NCBI GenBank assembly: GCA_963779685.1 | Contig: CAVZZG010000003.1 | Span: forward strand, 186,001 to 250,000 | DNA length: 64,000 bases | Origin: CAVZZG01 sp963779685 | GTDB taxonomy: Bacteria > Actinomycetota > Thermoleophilia > Gaiellales > F1-60-MAGs149 | Direction of reading: 5' to 3' | Program-made: the position numbers and the translations under genes | Part shown: piece after piece, positions 8,372-17,824 of the stretch | Position numbering within the stretch: the stretch's first letter is position 1 | Layout of the letters: every line of letters starts with the position of its first letter | The notes under the pieces: generated by a model | What the model was told of the DNA's origin: nothing | Databases searched by the model: none | Seen by the model: the letters and a program-made list of their open reading frames with translations, nothing else

Positions 8372-9828
8372 TGGACGGACTCTCCACGCTGGGGCTGACC
8401 GCCGAGCGCTCGATGGCCCTGCTCGACGCAGGCGAGGTGAGCTGTGCCGAGCTCGCCGGGGCCTACCTCGACCGGATCGCCGACGCTGATCCGGAGCTGC
8501 ACTGCTACCTGCACGTCCACCCGGAGCAGACGCTGGAGCGGGCGGCCGAACTCGACCGCCGGGGCCGCTCGGGGGTGGCGGGCGTCCCGGTGGGCCTGAA
8601 GGACCTCTTCTCGACGCGAGGCGTGCCCACCACTGCGGGCTCGCGGATCCTCGCGGGCTTCCGGCCGGTGATCGACGCGGACGTCGTCGAGGCCTGCCAG
8701 GACGCCGGCCTCGTCTCACTCGGGAAGCTCAACATGGACGAGTTCGCCATGGGCTCGTCGACCGAGCACTCCGGTTTCGGCGCGACCCGCAACCCGTGGG
8801 ATCCGCGGCTGGTGCCGGGCGGATCGTCCGGCGGCTCCGCCGCGGCGGTCGCCGGCGGGCTGGCACCGTGGGCCCTGGGTACCGACACCGGCGGCTCGAT
8901 CCGCCAGCCTGCGGCGTTCTGCGGCCTCGTCGGCCTGAAACCGACCTACGGGGCGGTGAGCCGCTTCGGGGTGGTGGCGTTCGCATCCAGCCTCGACCAG
9001 GTCGGCCCGCTCGCGCTGACGGTGCGGGACTGCGCGCGGCTCTACGGGATCATCGCCCGCAACGATCCGCGGGACACCACGAACGTCGGGCCGCCGACCG
9101 CCGTGGAGCTACCAACCCGGGCCGATCTGCGGGGCGTCAGGCTGGGCATTCCGGTCGACCAGCTGGAGGCCGGCGTCGAGCCCGGCGTGCTGGCCCGGTT
9201 CGACGAGACGGTCGCGCTCTGCCGCAGCCTCGGCGCGGAGGTCGGCGAGGTGGCGCTGCCGCACGCACGCGACGGTCTCGCCTCCTACTACCTGATCGCG
9301 CCGTCGGAGGCATCGGCAAACCTCGCCCGCTACGACGGCGTGCGCTACGGGCTGCGGGTCGACGGTGGCGACGTGCATGCGATGTACGAGGCGACGCGCC
9401 GGGCCGGCTTCGGCGATGAGGTGAAGCGGCGCATCATGATCGGCACGTACGCGCTCTCCGCCGGCTACTTCGATGCCTACTACGGCCAGGCCCAGCGCGT
9501 CCGGACGCTGATCCGACGCGATTTCGCGAGCGCGTTCGAACGGTTCGACGCGCTCGTCCTGCCGACCGCGCCGTCCGTGGCGTTCGCGTTCGGCGCCAAG
9601 CTCGACGACCCGCTCGCGATGTACGCCAACGACGTCTTCACGCTGCCCGTGAACCTCGCCGGGCTGCCCGGCCTCTCCATTCCCTGCGGCCTCGATGACG
9701 GCCTGCCCGTCGGCTTCCAGCTGATCGGCCCGGCCTTCTCGGAGAACCTGCTCCTGGGTGCAGGCCACGCGCTCGAGCAGGCGATCGGCTTCGACGTCGT
9801 CCCGCCACGCTGCCGGGAGGCGTCGTGA
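8371..9828 (+). CDS. gatA: Asp-tRNA(Asn)/Glu-tRNA(Gln) amidotransferase subunit A
   Basis: 485 residues, amidase-signature family. It releases ammonia from glutamine for transfer to misacylated tRNA on GatB. The Ser-cisSer-Lys triad is visible: Lys in GVPVGLKDLF, and the serines in PGGSSGGSAAAVAGG and DTGGSIRQPA. The tail AFSENLLLGAGHALEQA is normal. It is translationally coupled to gatC (1-base overlap) and gatB (GTGA, 4-base overlap). Confidence 0.95.
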   Translation: MDGLSTLGLTAERSMALLDAGEVSCAELAGAYLDRIADADPELHCYLHVHPEQTLERAAELDRRGRSGVAGVPVGLKDLFSTRGVPTTAGSRILAGFRPVIDADVVEACQDAGLVSLGKLNMDEFAMGSSTEHSGFGATRNPWDPRLVPGGSSGGSAAAVAGGLAPWALGTDTGGSIRQPAAFCGLVGLKPTYGAVSRFGVVAFASSLDQVGPLALTVRDCARLYGIIARNDPRDTTNVGPPTAVELPTRADLRGVRLGIPVDQLEAGVEPGVLARFDETVALCRSLGAEVGEVALPHARDGLASYYLIAPSEASANLARYDGVRYGLRVDGGDVHAMYEATRRAGFGDEVKRRIMIGTYALSAGYFDAYYGQAQRVRTLIRRDFASAFERFDALVLPTAPSVAFAFGAKLDDPLAMYANDVFTLPVNLAGLPGLSIPCGLDDGLPVGFQLIGPAFSENLLLGAGHALEQAIGFDVVPPRCREAS

Positions 9829-11258
9829 GCGACCGGTTCGAGGCGGTGATCGGGCTCGAGATCCACGTCCAGGTCGGCACCCGCACGAAGATGTTCTGCC
9901 GCTGTCCGAACCGGTACGGGGACGAGCCGAACACCAACGTCTGCCCGGTCTGCCTGGCGCATCCCGGCATGCTCCCCGTGCCGAACCGCGAGGCCGTGCA
10001 CCAGGCCATCCGCGTGGGTCTCGCGCTCGGCCTGGAGATCCCCGAGCACTCCAAGTTCGACCGCAAGAACTACTTCTACCCCGACAGCCCGAAGGCCTAC
10101 CAGATCAGCCAGTACGACCAGCCCCTGTGCGGATCGGGCGTGTTCCTGGGCGTGGGCATCACCAGGGCGCACCTCGAGGAGGACGCCGCCAAGACGATCC
10201 ACGTCGGCGGTGAGGCCGGCCGCATCGCCGGCTCGGAGGCCTCGATCGTCGACTTCAACCGTGTCGGGACGCCGTTGCTCGAGATCGTCACCGAACCCGA
10301 CCTGCGATCGGGCGAGGAGGCGCGGCGGTTCCTGACGCTGCTCCGGGCCACGGTCGTCGCCACCGGTGCCTCCGACTGCGATCTCGAGAAGGGATCGATG
10401 CGCGTCGACGCCAACGTGTCGGTGCGACCGGCCGGGTCATCGCAGCTCGGCACGAAGTGCGAGCTCAAGAACATCAACTCCTTCCGGTTCGTCGCGCGCG
10501 GCATCAACGCCGAGATCCGCCGCCAGATCGAGCTCCTCGATGGTGGCGGCACCATCCGGCCGGCCACGCTCCACTACGATCCGGGCGCCGACGAGCTGCA
10601 CGTGCTGCGCAGCAAGGAGGAGGCGGACGACTACCGCTACTTCCCCGAGCCGGATCTGGTGCCGCTCGCCCCGTCCCGCGAGCTGGTCGCGGAGCTCGCT
10701 GCCTCGCTGCCCGAGCTGCCGGTGCCCCGCATGGCCCGCCTGCAGGCGGCGCACGATCTGCCGGACGCAACGGCGGAGGCGATCGCGCTGACGCCGGGGC
10801 TGGCGGACTACTTCGAGGACCTCGCAGCTCGCTGCGGCGACGCCCGGACGGCGGCGAACTGGGTGATGGGCGACTTCGCAGCGCATCTCAACGGCGCCGG
10901 CATCGACGCCGGCGCCTCGCCGGTCACCCCGGCGCGCCTGGCCGGGCTGATCGCGCTCGTGGCCGATGGCACGCTCGGCTCGGCCGGCGCCAAGCAGGTC
11001 TTCGCCGCACTCGTGGACGACCCGGCCGTGACTGCGGCCGACGTCGTCGAGCGGCTCGGGCTCGCCCAGGTCGGCGACGCCGATCAGCTCGGGGCCATGG
11101 TCGACGACGTGCTCGCGGCCCACCCCGAGGAGGTGGCCGCGTTCCGGTCGGGCAAGGGCCAGCTGATGGGGTTCTTCACCGGACAGGTGATGCGCGCCTC
11201 GGGCGGCCGCGCCGACCCGAAGGTCGTGCAGGAGCTGCTGCGGGACCGGCTGGAGTGA
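9825..11258 (+). CDS. gatB: Asp-tRNA(Asn)/Glu-tRNA(Gln) amidotransferase subunit B
   Basis: 477 residues. It activates and amidates Glu/Asp on misacylated tRNA. It has EAVIGLEIHVQVGTRTKMFC, zinc-binding cysteines (CRCPN, VCPVCLAHPG), KNYFYPDSPKAYQISQYD, and the C-terminal YqeY-like tRNA-binding domain (residues about 330-477, ending KVVQELLRDRL). The GTG start overlaps gatA. Its stop overlaps the next GTG, so the aminotransferase-serA pair probably belongs to the same transcript. Confidence 0.95.
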   Translation: MSDRFEAVIGLEIHVQVGTRTKMFCRCPNRYGDEPNTNVCPVCLAHPGMLPVPNREAVHQAIRVGLALGLEIPEHSKFDRKNYFYPDSPKAYQISQYDQPLCGSGVFLGVGITRAHLEEDAAKTIHVGGEAGRIAGSEASIVDFNRVGTPLLEIVTEPDLRSGEEARRFLTLLRATVVATGASDCDLEKGSMRVDANVSVRPAGSSQLGTKCELKNINSFRFVARGINAEIRRQIELLDGGGTIRPATLHYDPGADELHVLRSKEEADDYRYFPEPDLVPLAPSRELVAELAASLPELPVPRMARLQAAHDLPDATAEAIALTPGLADYFEDLAARCGDARTAANWVMGDFAAHLNGAGIDAGASPVTPARLAGLIALVADGTLGSAGAKQVFAALVDDPAVTAADVVERLGLAQVGDADQLGAMVDDVLAAHPEEVAAFRSGKGQLMGFFTGQVMRASGGRADPKVVQELLRDRLE

Positions 11259-12379
11259 CCACCCTCCTCCTCACACCGGGACCGACGCCGATCCCGGACG
11301 AGGTGGTCGCCGCCTGCGCCGCGCCGCTGCCGCACCACCGGTCGCCCGAGTTCAAGGCGGTGCTGATGCGCGTGCTGGCGGGCCTGCAGCAGGTGTATCG
11401 CACCCGGCGCGAGGTGCTGCTCTTCACGTCCTCGGGGACGGCGGCCATGGAATCGGCCTTCGCGAACCTCCTGTCGCCCGGCGACCCGATCCTCGTCGTC
11501 ACCTGCGGCAATTTCGGCGATCGCTGGGTCAAGGTCGGCCAGGCCTACGGTGCGGACGTCGAGGTCCTGCGCTTCCCGTGGGGAACGCGTCCGGATCCGG
11601 CCGAGGTCGCCGCGCGAATCCTCGCCCGGCCGGAGCTGAAGGCGGCCTACGTCGTCCATTCGGAGACCTCCACGGGTACCGTCGCCGACATCCGCGCGAT
11701 CGCGGAGGCGACGCGCGATCGCCGCAGCGCGCTGGTGGTCGACGCCATCTCCTCGCTCGGCGCGACACCGGTCGAGACCGACGCCTGGGGGCTCGACGTG
11801 GTCGTGACCGGATCGCAGAAGGCGCTCATGACGCCACCGGGCCTGGCGTTCGCGACCGTGTCCGAGCGCGCCCTGGCGCTGGCCGGCACGGCGACCAGCC
11901 CGCGGTTCGCGCTCGACTGGGGCCGCACGCTCAGTGCCCAGGCCAGGTTCGAGACGCCCTTCACCCCGGCCATCTCGCTCGTGCTCGGTCTCGCCGCCGC
12001 CCTCGATCTGATCGAGGCCCAGGGCCTCGAGGCCGTCTGGGAGCGCACCCGCGACCTCGGTCGCCGCACCCGCCGCGCGGTACGCGCACTGGGGCTCGAG
12101 CTGTACTCGCCCGACGCGGACGACTGCTCGCTGGTCACGGCCGTGCTCTGGCCCGAGGGAATCGACGGCGACGCCGTGCGCAAGGCCGTTCGCGATCGGC
12201 ACGGAGTGACGATCGCCGGCGGCCAGGGCGAGGTCGCGGGCCGGATCTTCCGGGTCGGCTCGTTCGGTGCGATCACCGCCGCCGACCTGGAGCGCGGCCT
12301 GGTTGCGATCGCGACGGAGCTCGCCGCCGCGGGTCACGACTGCTCCGCCGCTGCTGCGCTCGAGGCGTTCCGGGCATGA
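11255..12379 (+). CDS. class V aminotransferase (alanine-/serine-glyoxylate or phosphoserine type)
   Basis: 374 residues from a GTG overlapping the gatB stop. PLP-dependent fold type I: LTPGPTPIPDEV at the N-terminus, FTSSGTAAMESAFANLL for phosphate binding, HSETSTGTVADI, VDAISSLGATP, and the PLP lysine in VVTGSQKALMTPPGLAF. Sequence alone places it in the alanine-glyoxylate/serine-pyruvate family. The 4-base overlap with serA suggests it provides the second, transaminating step of serine synthesis, as in lineages lacking classical SerC. That role is inferred from context. Confidence 0.85.
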   Translation: MTTLLLTPGPTPIPDEVVAACAAPLPHHRSPEFKAVLMRVLAGLQQVYRTRREVLLFTSSGTAAMESAFANLLSPGDPILVVTCGNFGDRWVKVGQAYGADVEVLRFPWGTRPDPAEVAARILARPELKAAYVVHSETSTGTVADIRAIAEATRDRRSALVVDAISSLGATPVETDAWGLDVVVTGSQKALMTPPGLAFATVSERALALAGTATSPRFALDWGRTLSAQARFETPFTPAISLVLGLAAALDLIEAQGLEAVWERTRDLGRRTRRAVRALGLELYSPDADDCSLVTAVLWPEGIDGDAVRKAVRDRHGVTIAGGQGEVAGRIFRVGSFGAITAADLERGLVAIATELAAAGHDCSAAAALEAFRA

Positions 12380-13962
12380 CCGACCCGGTGCGCGTCCTGA
12401 TCGCGGAACCGATCGCAGCCGCCGGGGTCGACCGGCTACGCGAGGTGGCCGAGGTCGACGTCGAGACGGGGCGCGACCGCGCCGAGCTGCTTGCGCGGAT
12501 CGGCGACTACGACGCCATCGTGGTGCGCTCGACGACGAAGGTCGACGCCGAGCTGATCGAGGCGGCAACGCGGCTGCGGGTGATCGGGCGTGCCGGCACC
12601 GGCGTCGACAACGTCGATGTCGCCGCCGCGACGGCCCGAGGCATTCTCGTCTGCAACGCGCCCCAGTCCAACTCGCTGTCGGCCGCCGAGCATGCGATCG
12701 CGCTGATGCTGTCCCTTGCCCGCAACATCCCGCAGGCCCACTCGGCGCTCGCCGCCGGCCGGTGGGAGCGCGGCCGGTTCGGTGGCGTCGAGGTCGGCGA
12801 CAAGCTCCTCGCCGTGATCGGCTTCGGCAGGATCGGCCAGCTCGTGACCGCGCGCGCCCGCGGTCTCGGCATGCGGGTCGTCGCGTTCGACCCGTTCGCG
12901 TCCGCCGACCGGTTCCGCGAACGCGGGGCCGAGCGCGCCGACACCATCGAGGCTGCCGTCGCGGGGGCGGACTTCGTGACGCTCCACCTCCCGTCCAGCG
13001 CCGAGACGCGCCACCTCGTCGACGCCGGGCTGATCGCCCATATGAAACCCGGCGTGCGCATCATCAACGCCGCGCGCGGCGACCTCATCGACCCCGACGC
13101 GCTGCTCGCGGCCCTCGAATCCGGCGACGTGGCCGGCGCGGCCCTCGACGTCTTCGAGACGGAGCCGCTGACCTCCTCGCCGTTCTTCGGGCGCGACGAC
13201 GTGATCGTCACGCCGCACCTGGGCGCGTCCACCCGTGAGGCCCAGGATCGTGCCGGCACCATCATCGCCGAGCAGGTCGCCAGGGCACTTGCTGGCGAAC
13301 TGGTGGAGAACGCCGTGAACGTCCCCGGGGTCTCCGAGGACGACCGGGCGGCGCTGGCTCCCTTCCTGCCGCTGGCGGAGAAGCTCGGACGGGTGATCGT
13401 GGCCCTGACCGACGGACCCGTCGAGATGCTCGACGTCTCCTACGCGGGCGGAATCGCCGATCGCGACACCCGGCTCCTGACGCTCGCGGTCCTCGAGGGC
13501 GCACTCCACGGGCTCGAGGAAGAGGAGGCGAACCTCGTCAATGCCCGGGCCATCGCGGCGGCGCGCGGCATCGTCGTGCGCGAGTCGCGCCGGCCCGCGG
13601 GCGACTACACGAACCTGATCCGCGTCGCCACGGGCGAGGACGCGCGAGTCTCGGGCACGACCATCGGCCGCGAGAACCGTCCCTGGATCGTCCGCGCCAA
13701 CGGCTACGCGGTCGAGATCGAGCTGGCGGGCAGGATGCTGTTCGCGCTGAACGACGACCGCCCCGGCATGATCGGCGTGATCGGGACGCTGCTGGGCGAG
13801 GCCGGGGTCAACATCGCCAACATGAACGTCTCCCGCAATCGCGACGGCGGCCACGCGCTGTCGGCCATGCAGATCGACGGGCCCCTGCCCGAGTCCGCGC
13901 TCGACCGGCTGCGCGAGACGCCAGGCCTCGAGCGGATCAGGGTGGTGCGGGTCGATCAGTGA
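12376..13962 (+). CDS. serA: D-3-phosphoglycerate dehydrogenase (long form with ACT domain)
   Basis: 528 residues; first step of serine biosynthesis. NAD-binding motif IGFGRIGQLVTARARGLGM (residues about 145-165), active-site Arg/Glu region (INAARGDLID) and catalytic His in VTPHLGASTREAQDRA. An intervening domain (residues about 320-450) and a C-terminal ACT domain (FALNDDRPGMIGVIGTLLGE) mark the actinobacterial/cyanobacterial long form, which is often serine-inhibited. ATG overlaps the aminotransferase stop (ATGA). It converges on the acyltransferase gene with only 10 bases between. Confidence 0.95.
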   Translation: MTDPVRVLIAEPIAAAGVDRLREVAEVDVETGRDRAELLARIGDYDAIVVRSTTKVDAELIEAATRLRVIGRAGTGVDNVDVAAATARGILVCNAPQSNSLSAAEHAIALMLSLARNIPQAHSALAAGRWERGRFGGVEVGDKLLAVIGFGRIGQLVTARARGLGMRVVAFDPFASADRFRERGAERADTIEAAVAGADFVTLHLPSSAETRHLVDAGLIAHMKPGVRIINAARGDLIDPDALLAALESGDVAGAALDVFETEPLTSSPFFGRDDVIVTPHLGASTREAQDRAGTIIAEQVARALAGELVENAVNVPGVSEDDRAALAPFLPLAEKLGRVIVALTDGPVEMLDVSYAGGIADRDTRLLTLAVLEGALHGLEEEEANLVNARAIAAARGIVVRESRRPAGDYTNLIRVATGEDARVSGTTIGRENRPWIVRANGYAVEIELAGRMLFALNDDRPGMIGVIGTLLGEAGVNIANMNVSRNRDGGHALSAMQIDGPLPESALDRLRETPGLERIRVVRVDQ

Positions 13963-13972
13963 CTTGCCGGGC

Positions 13973-15154
13973 TCAAGAAGTACCTCGTGAATCACTGAGG
14001 CGTGGGGCGAGCCACGGGAGGCCGAATCGCCCTCGGGGCCGGTCGACCAGGCGCAGCGCGGGTGCCTCGATCAGCCGGTAGGAGACCTCGGCGAAGAGGC
14101 TTGACACCGCCAGCAGCGCGAGCACGACCAGCCACCACGTATCGTGGCCGCGCGGGAACACGCCGGTCGCGAGCCCGGCGTGCAGCAGCGGCAGGTGCCA
14201 CAGGTAGATGCCGTAGGACAGGCGCCCGAGGTGGAACATCGGTCGTGAGCCGAGCGCCAGCGCGACCGGCGATCGCACGTCCATCGCGAGCCCCATCAGC
14301 AGCACGGCCCCGCCGGCGGCGAAGATGAACGGGCCGTAGTTGGCCGCCCACCAGCCGGTCACGGGAGCGTCGGTGGTGAGCGCGACCCACATCAGCGTCA
14401 GGGCGAGGGCCAGCGGGACGGGCCAGAACCGGCCGAACGACACCCGGCCGCGACGGGCCAGCTCCTGCACGACGATGGCAGCCACCATGCCCAGGGCGAA
14501 GCGGTCGAAGTAGATCGGGAGGAGGTAGCTCAGCGGCCGCATGTCCGCCCCGGCCGGGTGGTGCTCGACCTGCCACCAGTGCTCGAAGCGAGCGTCGGTG
14601 ACGGCTATCGCCACGAGCCCGGCGACCATCACCAGGGGACGGGCGCGGACGTCGAGTCGCAGCAGCAGCGGTCGCGCGGCGAGCGCCAGGAGCGGCACCA
14701 GCACGTAGAACGACATCTCGATCACGAGCGTCCAGCCCGGCGAGATCACCACCCGCACCAGGTGCGGGAAGTAGTCGTGCGTCAGCGTCACGACCCGCAG
14801 CAGGTCGGCGGGCCGTCCCAGCATGACCCGGTCGGAGACGGCCACGACGATCAGGACCGTAACGATCCACGCCGGGTAGATCCGCAGCACGCGCGCCCGG
14901 CCGTAACGGCCCAGGTCGGGCCGGCGCCCGCCCAGCGCGTAGGCGATGAAGGGCCACCCGATCAGGAACCCGGACAGCACGAAGAACAGCTCCACGCCGT
15001 ACGAGCCGAGGTGGTTGAAGAACGAGTGGAGGGTGGTCGAGCCGCGCCACTGCTCCCAGTCGCGATGGGTCGAGTGGAGGGTGTGGTAGGTCAGGACGGC
15101 AACCGCCGCCAGGCCTCGCACCCCGTCCAGCGGGGGGATCCGCGAACCACGCAT
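13973..15154 (-). CDS. acyltransferase family 3 (OafA/NodX-like) membrane protein
   Basis: 393 residues. The start MRGSRIPPLDGVRGLAAVAV was chosen because GGGAG lies 5 bases upstream; an ATG at 15178 adds eight residues. Family motifs: the N-terminal catalytic-type H in LTYHTLHST, ELFFVLSGFLIGWPF, and about ten hydrophobic helices, with FHLGRLSYGIYLWHLPLLHA near the C-terminus. Such enzymes transfer acetyl or other acyl groups to envelope sugars. The substrate cannot be told. It is monocistronic and divergent from ilvE across a hairpin-rich spacer. Confidence 0.88.
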   Translation of the reverse strand: MRGSRIPPLDGVRGLAAVAVLTYHTLHSTHRDWEQWRGSTTLHSFFNHLGSYGVELFFVLSGFLIGWPFIAYALGGRRPDLGRYGRARVLRIYPAWIVTVLIVVAVSDRVMLGRPADLLRVVTLTHDYFPHLVRVVISPGWTLVIEMSFYVLVPLLALAARPLLLRLDVRARPLVMVAGLVAIAVTDARFEHWWQVEHHPAGADMRPLSYLLPIYFDRFALGMVAAIVVQELARRGRVSFGRFWPVPLALALTLMWVALTTDAPVTGWWAANYGPFIFAAGGAVLLMGLAMDVRSPVALALGSRPMFHLGRLSYGIYLWHLPLLHAGLATGVFPRGHDTWWLVVLALLAVSSLFAEVSYRLIEAPALRLVDRPRGRFGLPWLAPRLSDSRGTS

Positions 15155-15213
15155 ACGAGCTCCCAGGGTAGCCTGCATTCACCGGCCCGCGGGTGCGTCG
15201 CGGCGTCCCGCTC

Positions 15214-15303
15214 GGCGTCGTGCTGGTAGCACGACGCCTCACACGGGAGTCAAGCCGAGGCTTGACTCCCTCTGCCAGGCCGCTCCCTGGCCGGGTTGCG
15301 GCC
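15214..15303. repeat. cluster of four hairpins in the acyltransferase/ilvE spacer
   Basis: The spacer from 15155 to 15500 has no gene. It contains a perfect 11-bp inverted repeat with GGT loop (15214-15238), a perfect 11-bp inverted repeat with CGAG loop (15245-15270), then weaker stems gccagg/cctggc (15274-15291) and ggccg/cggcc (15289-15303). The flanking genes diverge, so these are not ordinary 3' terminators. From 15304 to 15480 nothing clear is seen beyond high-GC sequence. Confidence 0.6.
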
Positions 15304-15500
15304 ACACTCGCTACGCTCGGCGGCCTTCACCCGTCCGTGCGCTTCGAGTCGCGCCGCCTTGGACAGGCTGCCGGCCTGCCCTGCAGCGGCGCGCCTCGCC
15401 CTGACAGCTTCGGTAGCGCGCGCCGCGTCCCCGCGGCTCGGTGAATCCAGGCCTCGCCGGCTGGGCTACCATGGCCCCCGCCACCGCGGAGGGGACTGTC

Positions 15501-16430
15501 ATGCAGGAAGGCGAGAAGATCTGGTTCGACGGCGAGCTCGTCGACTGGGCCGAGGCGAAGATCCACGTGCTCAGCCACGCGCTGCACTACGGCTCCGGCG
15601 TCTTCGAGGGCATCCGGGCCTACGAGACCGACCGCGGCACGGGCGTCTTCCACCTCACCGACCACCTCGAGCGTCTGCACCGGTCGGCGGAGATGTACTT
15701 CATGCCGATCCGGTTCGGGGTCGAGGAGCTCGCCGCCGCCGTGCACGAGACCATCGCGGCCAACGACCTGCGGTCCTGTTACGTCCGCCCGCTGGCCTTC
15801 CGCGGCTACAGCGAGCTCGGCGTCAACCCGCTCGGCTGCCCGGTGCACGTCATCATCGCGGTCTGGCCGTGGGGCGCCTATCTCGGCGAGGAGGCGCTCC
15901 AGACGGGTATCCGGGCGATGATCTCATCCTGGCGCCGGATCGGGCCGAACACCATCCCCGCCACCGCCAAGGCGTCGGGGCAGTACCTCAACTCCCAGCT
16001 CGCCAAGATCGAGGCGGTCAAGCACGGCTACGACGAGGCCATTCTGCTGAACGAGGCCGGCTCCATCGCCGACGGCTCCGGCGAGAACGTCTTCGTGGTG
16101 CACAAGGGCCGGCTGTTCACGCCGCCGACGCAGGCTTCCTGCCTGCCGGGCATCACCCGCGCCTCGGTGATGACGATCGCAGCCGGGCTCGGGTTCGAGA
16201 CGGTAGAGCGAGATCTGACCCGATCGGACCTCTACTTCGCGGACGAGGTCTTCCTGACCGGTACCGCCGCCGAGGTCACTCCGGTGGCGTCGGTCGACGA
16301 CCACCAGATCGGTGCCGGGCCGATCACGAAGCAGATCCAGACTGCCTTCTTCGACGTCGTGCACGGCCGGCACGCGCTGTCCGCCGAGTACCTGGAGTAC
16401 CCGGCGGGCGATCGCGCCCCGGCTCCGTGA
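15501..16430 (+). CDS. ilvE: branched-chain amino acid aminotransferase
   Basis: 309 residues, fold type IV PLP enzyme; last step of Val/Leu/Ile synthesis. Motifs: WFDGELVDWAEAKIHVLSHA, HYGSGVFEGIRAYETDRG, the PLP lysine in IPATAKASGQYLNSQLAK, and EAILLNEAGSIADGSGENVF. The start was taken at MQEGEKIWFDG behind a GGAGGGGACT ribosome site rather than an upstream ATG. The stop overlaps the GTG of the following DegT-type gene, so the two are co-translated. Confidence 0.93.
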   Translation: MQEGEKIWFDGELVDWAEAKIHVLSHALHYGSGVFEGIRAYETDRGTGVFHLTDHLERLHRSAEMYFMPIRFGVEELAAAVHETIAANDLRSCYVRPLAFRGYSELGVNPLGCPVHVIIAVWPWGAYLGEEALQTGIRAMISSWRRIGPNTIPATAKASGQYLNSQLAKIEAVKHGYDEAILLNEAGSIADGSGENVFVVHKGRLFTPPTQASCLPGITRASVMTIAAGLGFETVERDLTRSDLYFADEVFLTGTAAEVTPVASVDDHQIGAGPITKQIQTAFFDVVHGRHALSAEYLEYPAGDRAPAP

Positions 16431-17536
16431 CCGACGCGATCCCGCTTGCGCGGCCGGACATCGGCGCGCGTGAGGAGGAGCTCGTGCTGGAGGTGCTGCG
16501 CAGCGGCCAGCTCGCGCTCGGCCCGATGGGCCGCAGGTTCGAGGGCGCCTTCGCGGAGCGGCTCGGCCGTGCGCACGCCGTCGCCGTGTCGAGCGGCACG
16601 GCGGGGCTGCATCTCGCGGTGCGGGCGGCCGGGATCGGGCGTGGCGACGAGGTCATCACGAGCCCGTTCTCGTTCGTGGCGTCCGCGAACTGTGCGCTCT
16701 ACGAGGGCGCTGAACCCGTGTTCGCCGACATCGATCCGGTCACGTTCAACATCGATCCGGCTGGCGTCGAGGCGGCCATCACGCCCCGCACGCGCGCGAT
16801 CGTGCCGGTGCACATCTTCGGCCTGCCGTGCGACATCGAGGCGATCAACGCCATTGCCGCACGCCACGATCTGGCGGTGATCGAGGATGCCGCCGAGGCG
16901 CTCGGCGCCCGCCGCCGCGGCCGGCTGGTGGGCGATCACGGCAACCCGGCCGTGTTCGCCTTCTACCCGAACAAGCAGATCACGACGGGCGAGGGCGGCA
17001 TCGTCACGACCGACGACGACGAGCTCGCCGCCGCCTACCGGAGCCTCGCCAATCAGGGCCGTGCCGACACCGGCGACTGGCTTCGCCACGACCGGATCGG
17101 GTTCAACTTCCGTCTCGACGAGATGTCGGCCGCCGTGGGTGTCGCTCAGCTCGAGCGGCTCGACGCGCTCCTCGCCGCCCGCGCGGCGGCCGCCGCGCGC
17201 TACGACCACCTGCTCGCCGACATCGAGGGCGTCACACGCCCGGCGGCGATCGAGGGCGACCAGCGGTCGTGGTTCGTCTACGTGGTGCTCTTCGCGCCCG
17301 GGGTCGACCGGAACGCGGTCATGGCGGAGCTGATCGGCCAGGGCATCGCGTGCAAGCCCTACCTGCCGGCGATCCACCTGCAAGACGCCTACCGGGCCCG
17401 CGGCCACCGCGAAGGTGAGCTGCCCGTGTGCGAGTCGATCTCCCCACGCACCCTCGCGCTGCCGTTCTTCGGGCAGATCACCGAGGCCCAGCAGCAACGC
17501 GTCGCGAACGCCCTGCGACGCGCGGTCGGCGTCTAG
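16427..17536 (+). CDS. DegT/DnrJ/EryC1/StrS-family aminotransferase
   Basis: 369 residues, PLP enzyme of the nucleotide-sugar aminotransferase family. Motifs: IPLARPDIGAREEELVLEVL, VAVSSGTAGLHLAVRAAG, VIEDAAEALGARRRG, the PLP lysine in FAFYPNKQITTGEGG, and FNFRLDEMSAAVGVAQLERL. Such enzymes aminate keto-sugar nucleotides for surface glycans or glycosides. No glycan cluster surrounds it; it is coupled to ilvE by a 4-base overlap, so the substrate is unknown. Confidence 0.88.
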   Translation: MTDAIPLARPDIGAREEELVLEVLRSGQLALGPMGRRFEGAFAERLGRAHAVAVSSGTAGLHLAVRAAGIGRGDEVITSPFSFVASANCALYEGAEPVFADIDPVTFNIDPAGVEAAITPRTRAIVPVHIFGLPCDIEAINAIAARHDLAVIEDAAEALGARRRGRLVGDHGNPAVFAFYPNKQITTGEGGIVTTDDDELAAAYRSLANQGRADTGDWLRHDRIGFNFRLDEMSAAVGVAQLERLDALLAARAAAAARYDHLLADIEGVTRPAAIEGDQRSWFVYVVLFAPGVDRNAVMAELIGQGIACKPYLPAIHLQDAYRARGHREGELPVCESISPRTLALPFFGQITEAQQQRVANALRRAVGV

Positions 17537-17563
17537 CGCGGGGCTCTAGTACCATCGCGATCA

Positions 17564-17824
17564 GTGGCCCGGCCAGCACCGCGCATGATCCCTCTCGGCT
17601 ACGGAAAGCACGTCCGCTCGGACCGCATCGTCATGCTCGAGCCGCTCTCCGACGACGAGGGCCGCGGCGGGGGCGCCCGCACCCGGGTGTGGGTCGAGGG
17701 CATCCCCGACCCCGTGATTGCGTCCCGCACGGAGCGCGCGATCCTCGAGGACATGGCCGACCGGTCGCAGCGTGCCGGCCGACGACAGGGTCCCGCGGTA
17801 CGTGAGCAGGACGGGTTGTTCTGA
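17564..17824 (+). CDS. RemA-like (DUF370) small regulatory protein
   Basis: 86 residues from GTG/ATG-type starts near 17564; MIPLGYGKHVRSDRIVMLEP at 17585 is an alternative. The pattern I-x-G-[FY]-G-x-x-V-x-S-x-R-I and the later RTRVWVEGIPDPVIASRT match the layout of Bacillus RemA (extracellular-matrix regulator, a DNA-binding protein). An extra Gly-rich insert (DDEGRGGGA) and an Arg-rich tail are unusual. It follows the DegT gene by 27 bases, and its TGA overlaps the presumed CTG start of the glycosylase. Assignment is by eye from family motifs. Confidence 0.6.
   Translation: MARPAPRMIPLGYGKHVRSDRIVMLEPLSDDEGRGGGARTRVWVEGIPDPVIASRTERAILEDMADRSQRAGRRQGPAVREQDGLF

Noticed and set aside
15304..15480. 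Possible ilvE attenuator or T-box leader
   Set aside because: No T-box consensus, specifier hairpin or run of branched-chain codons was seen.
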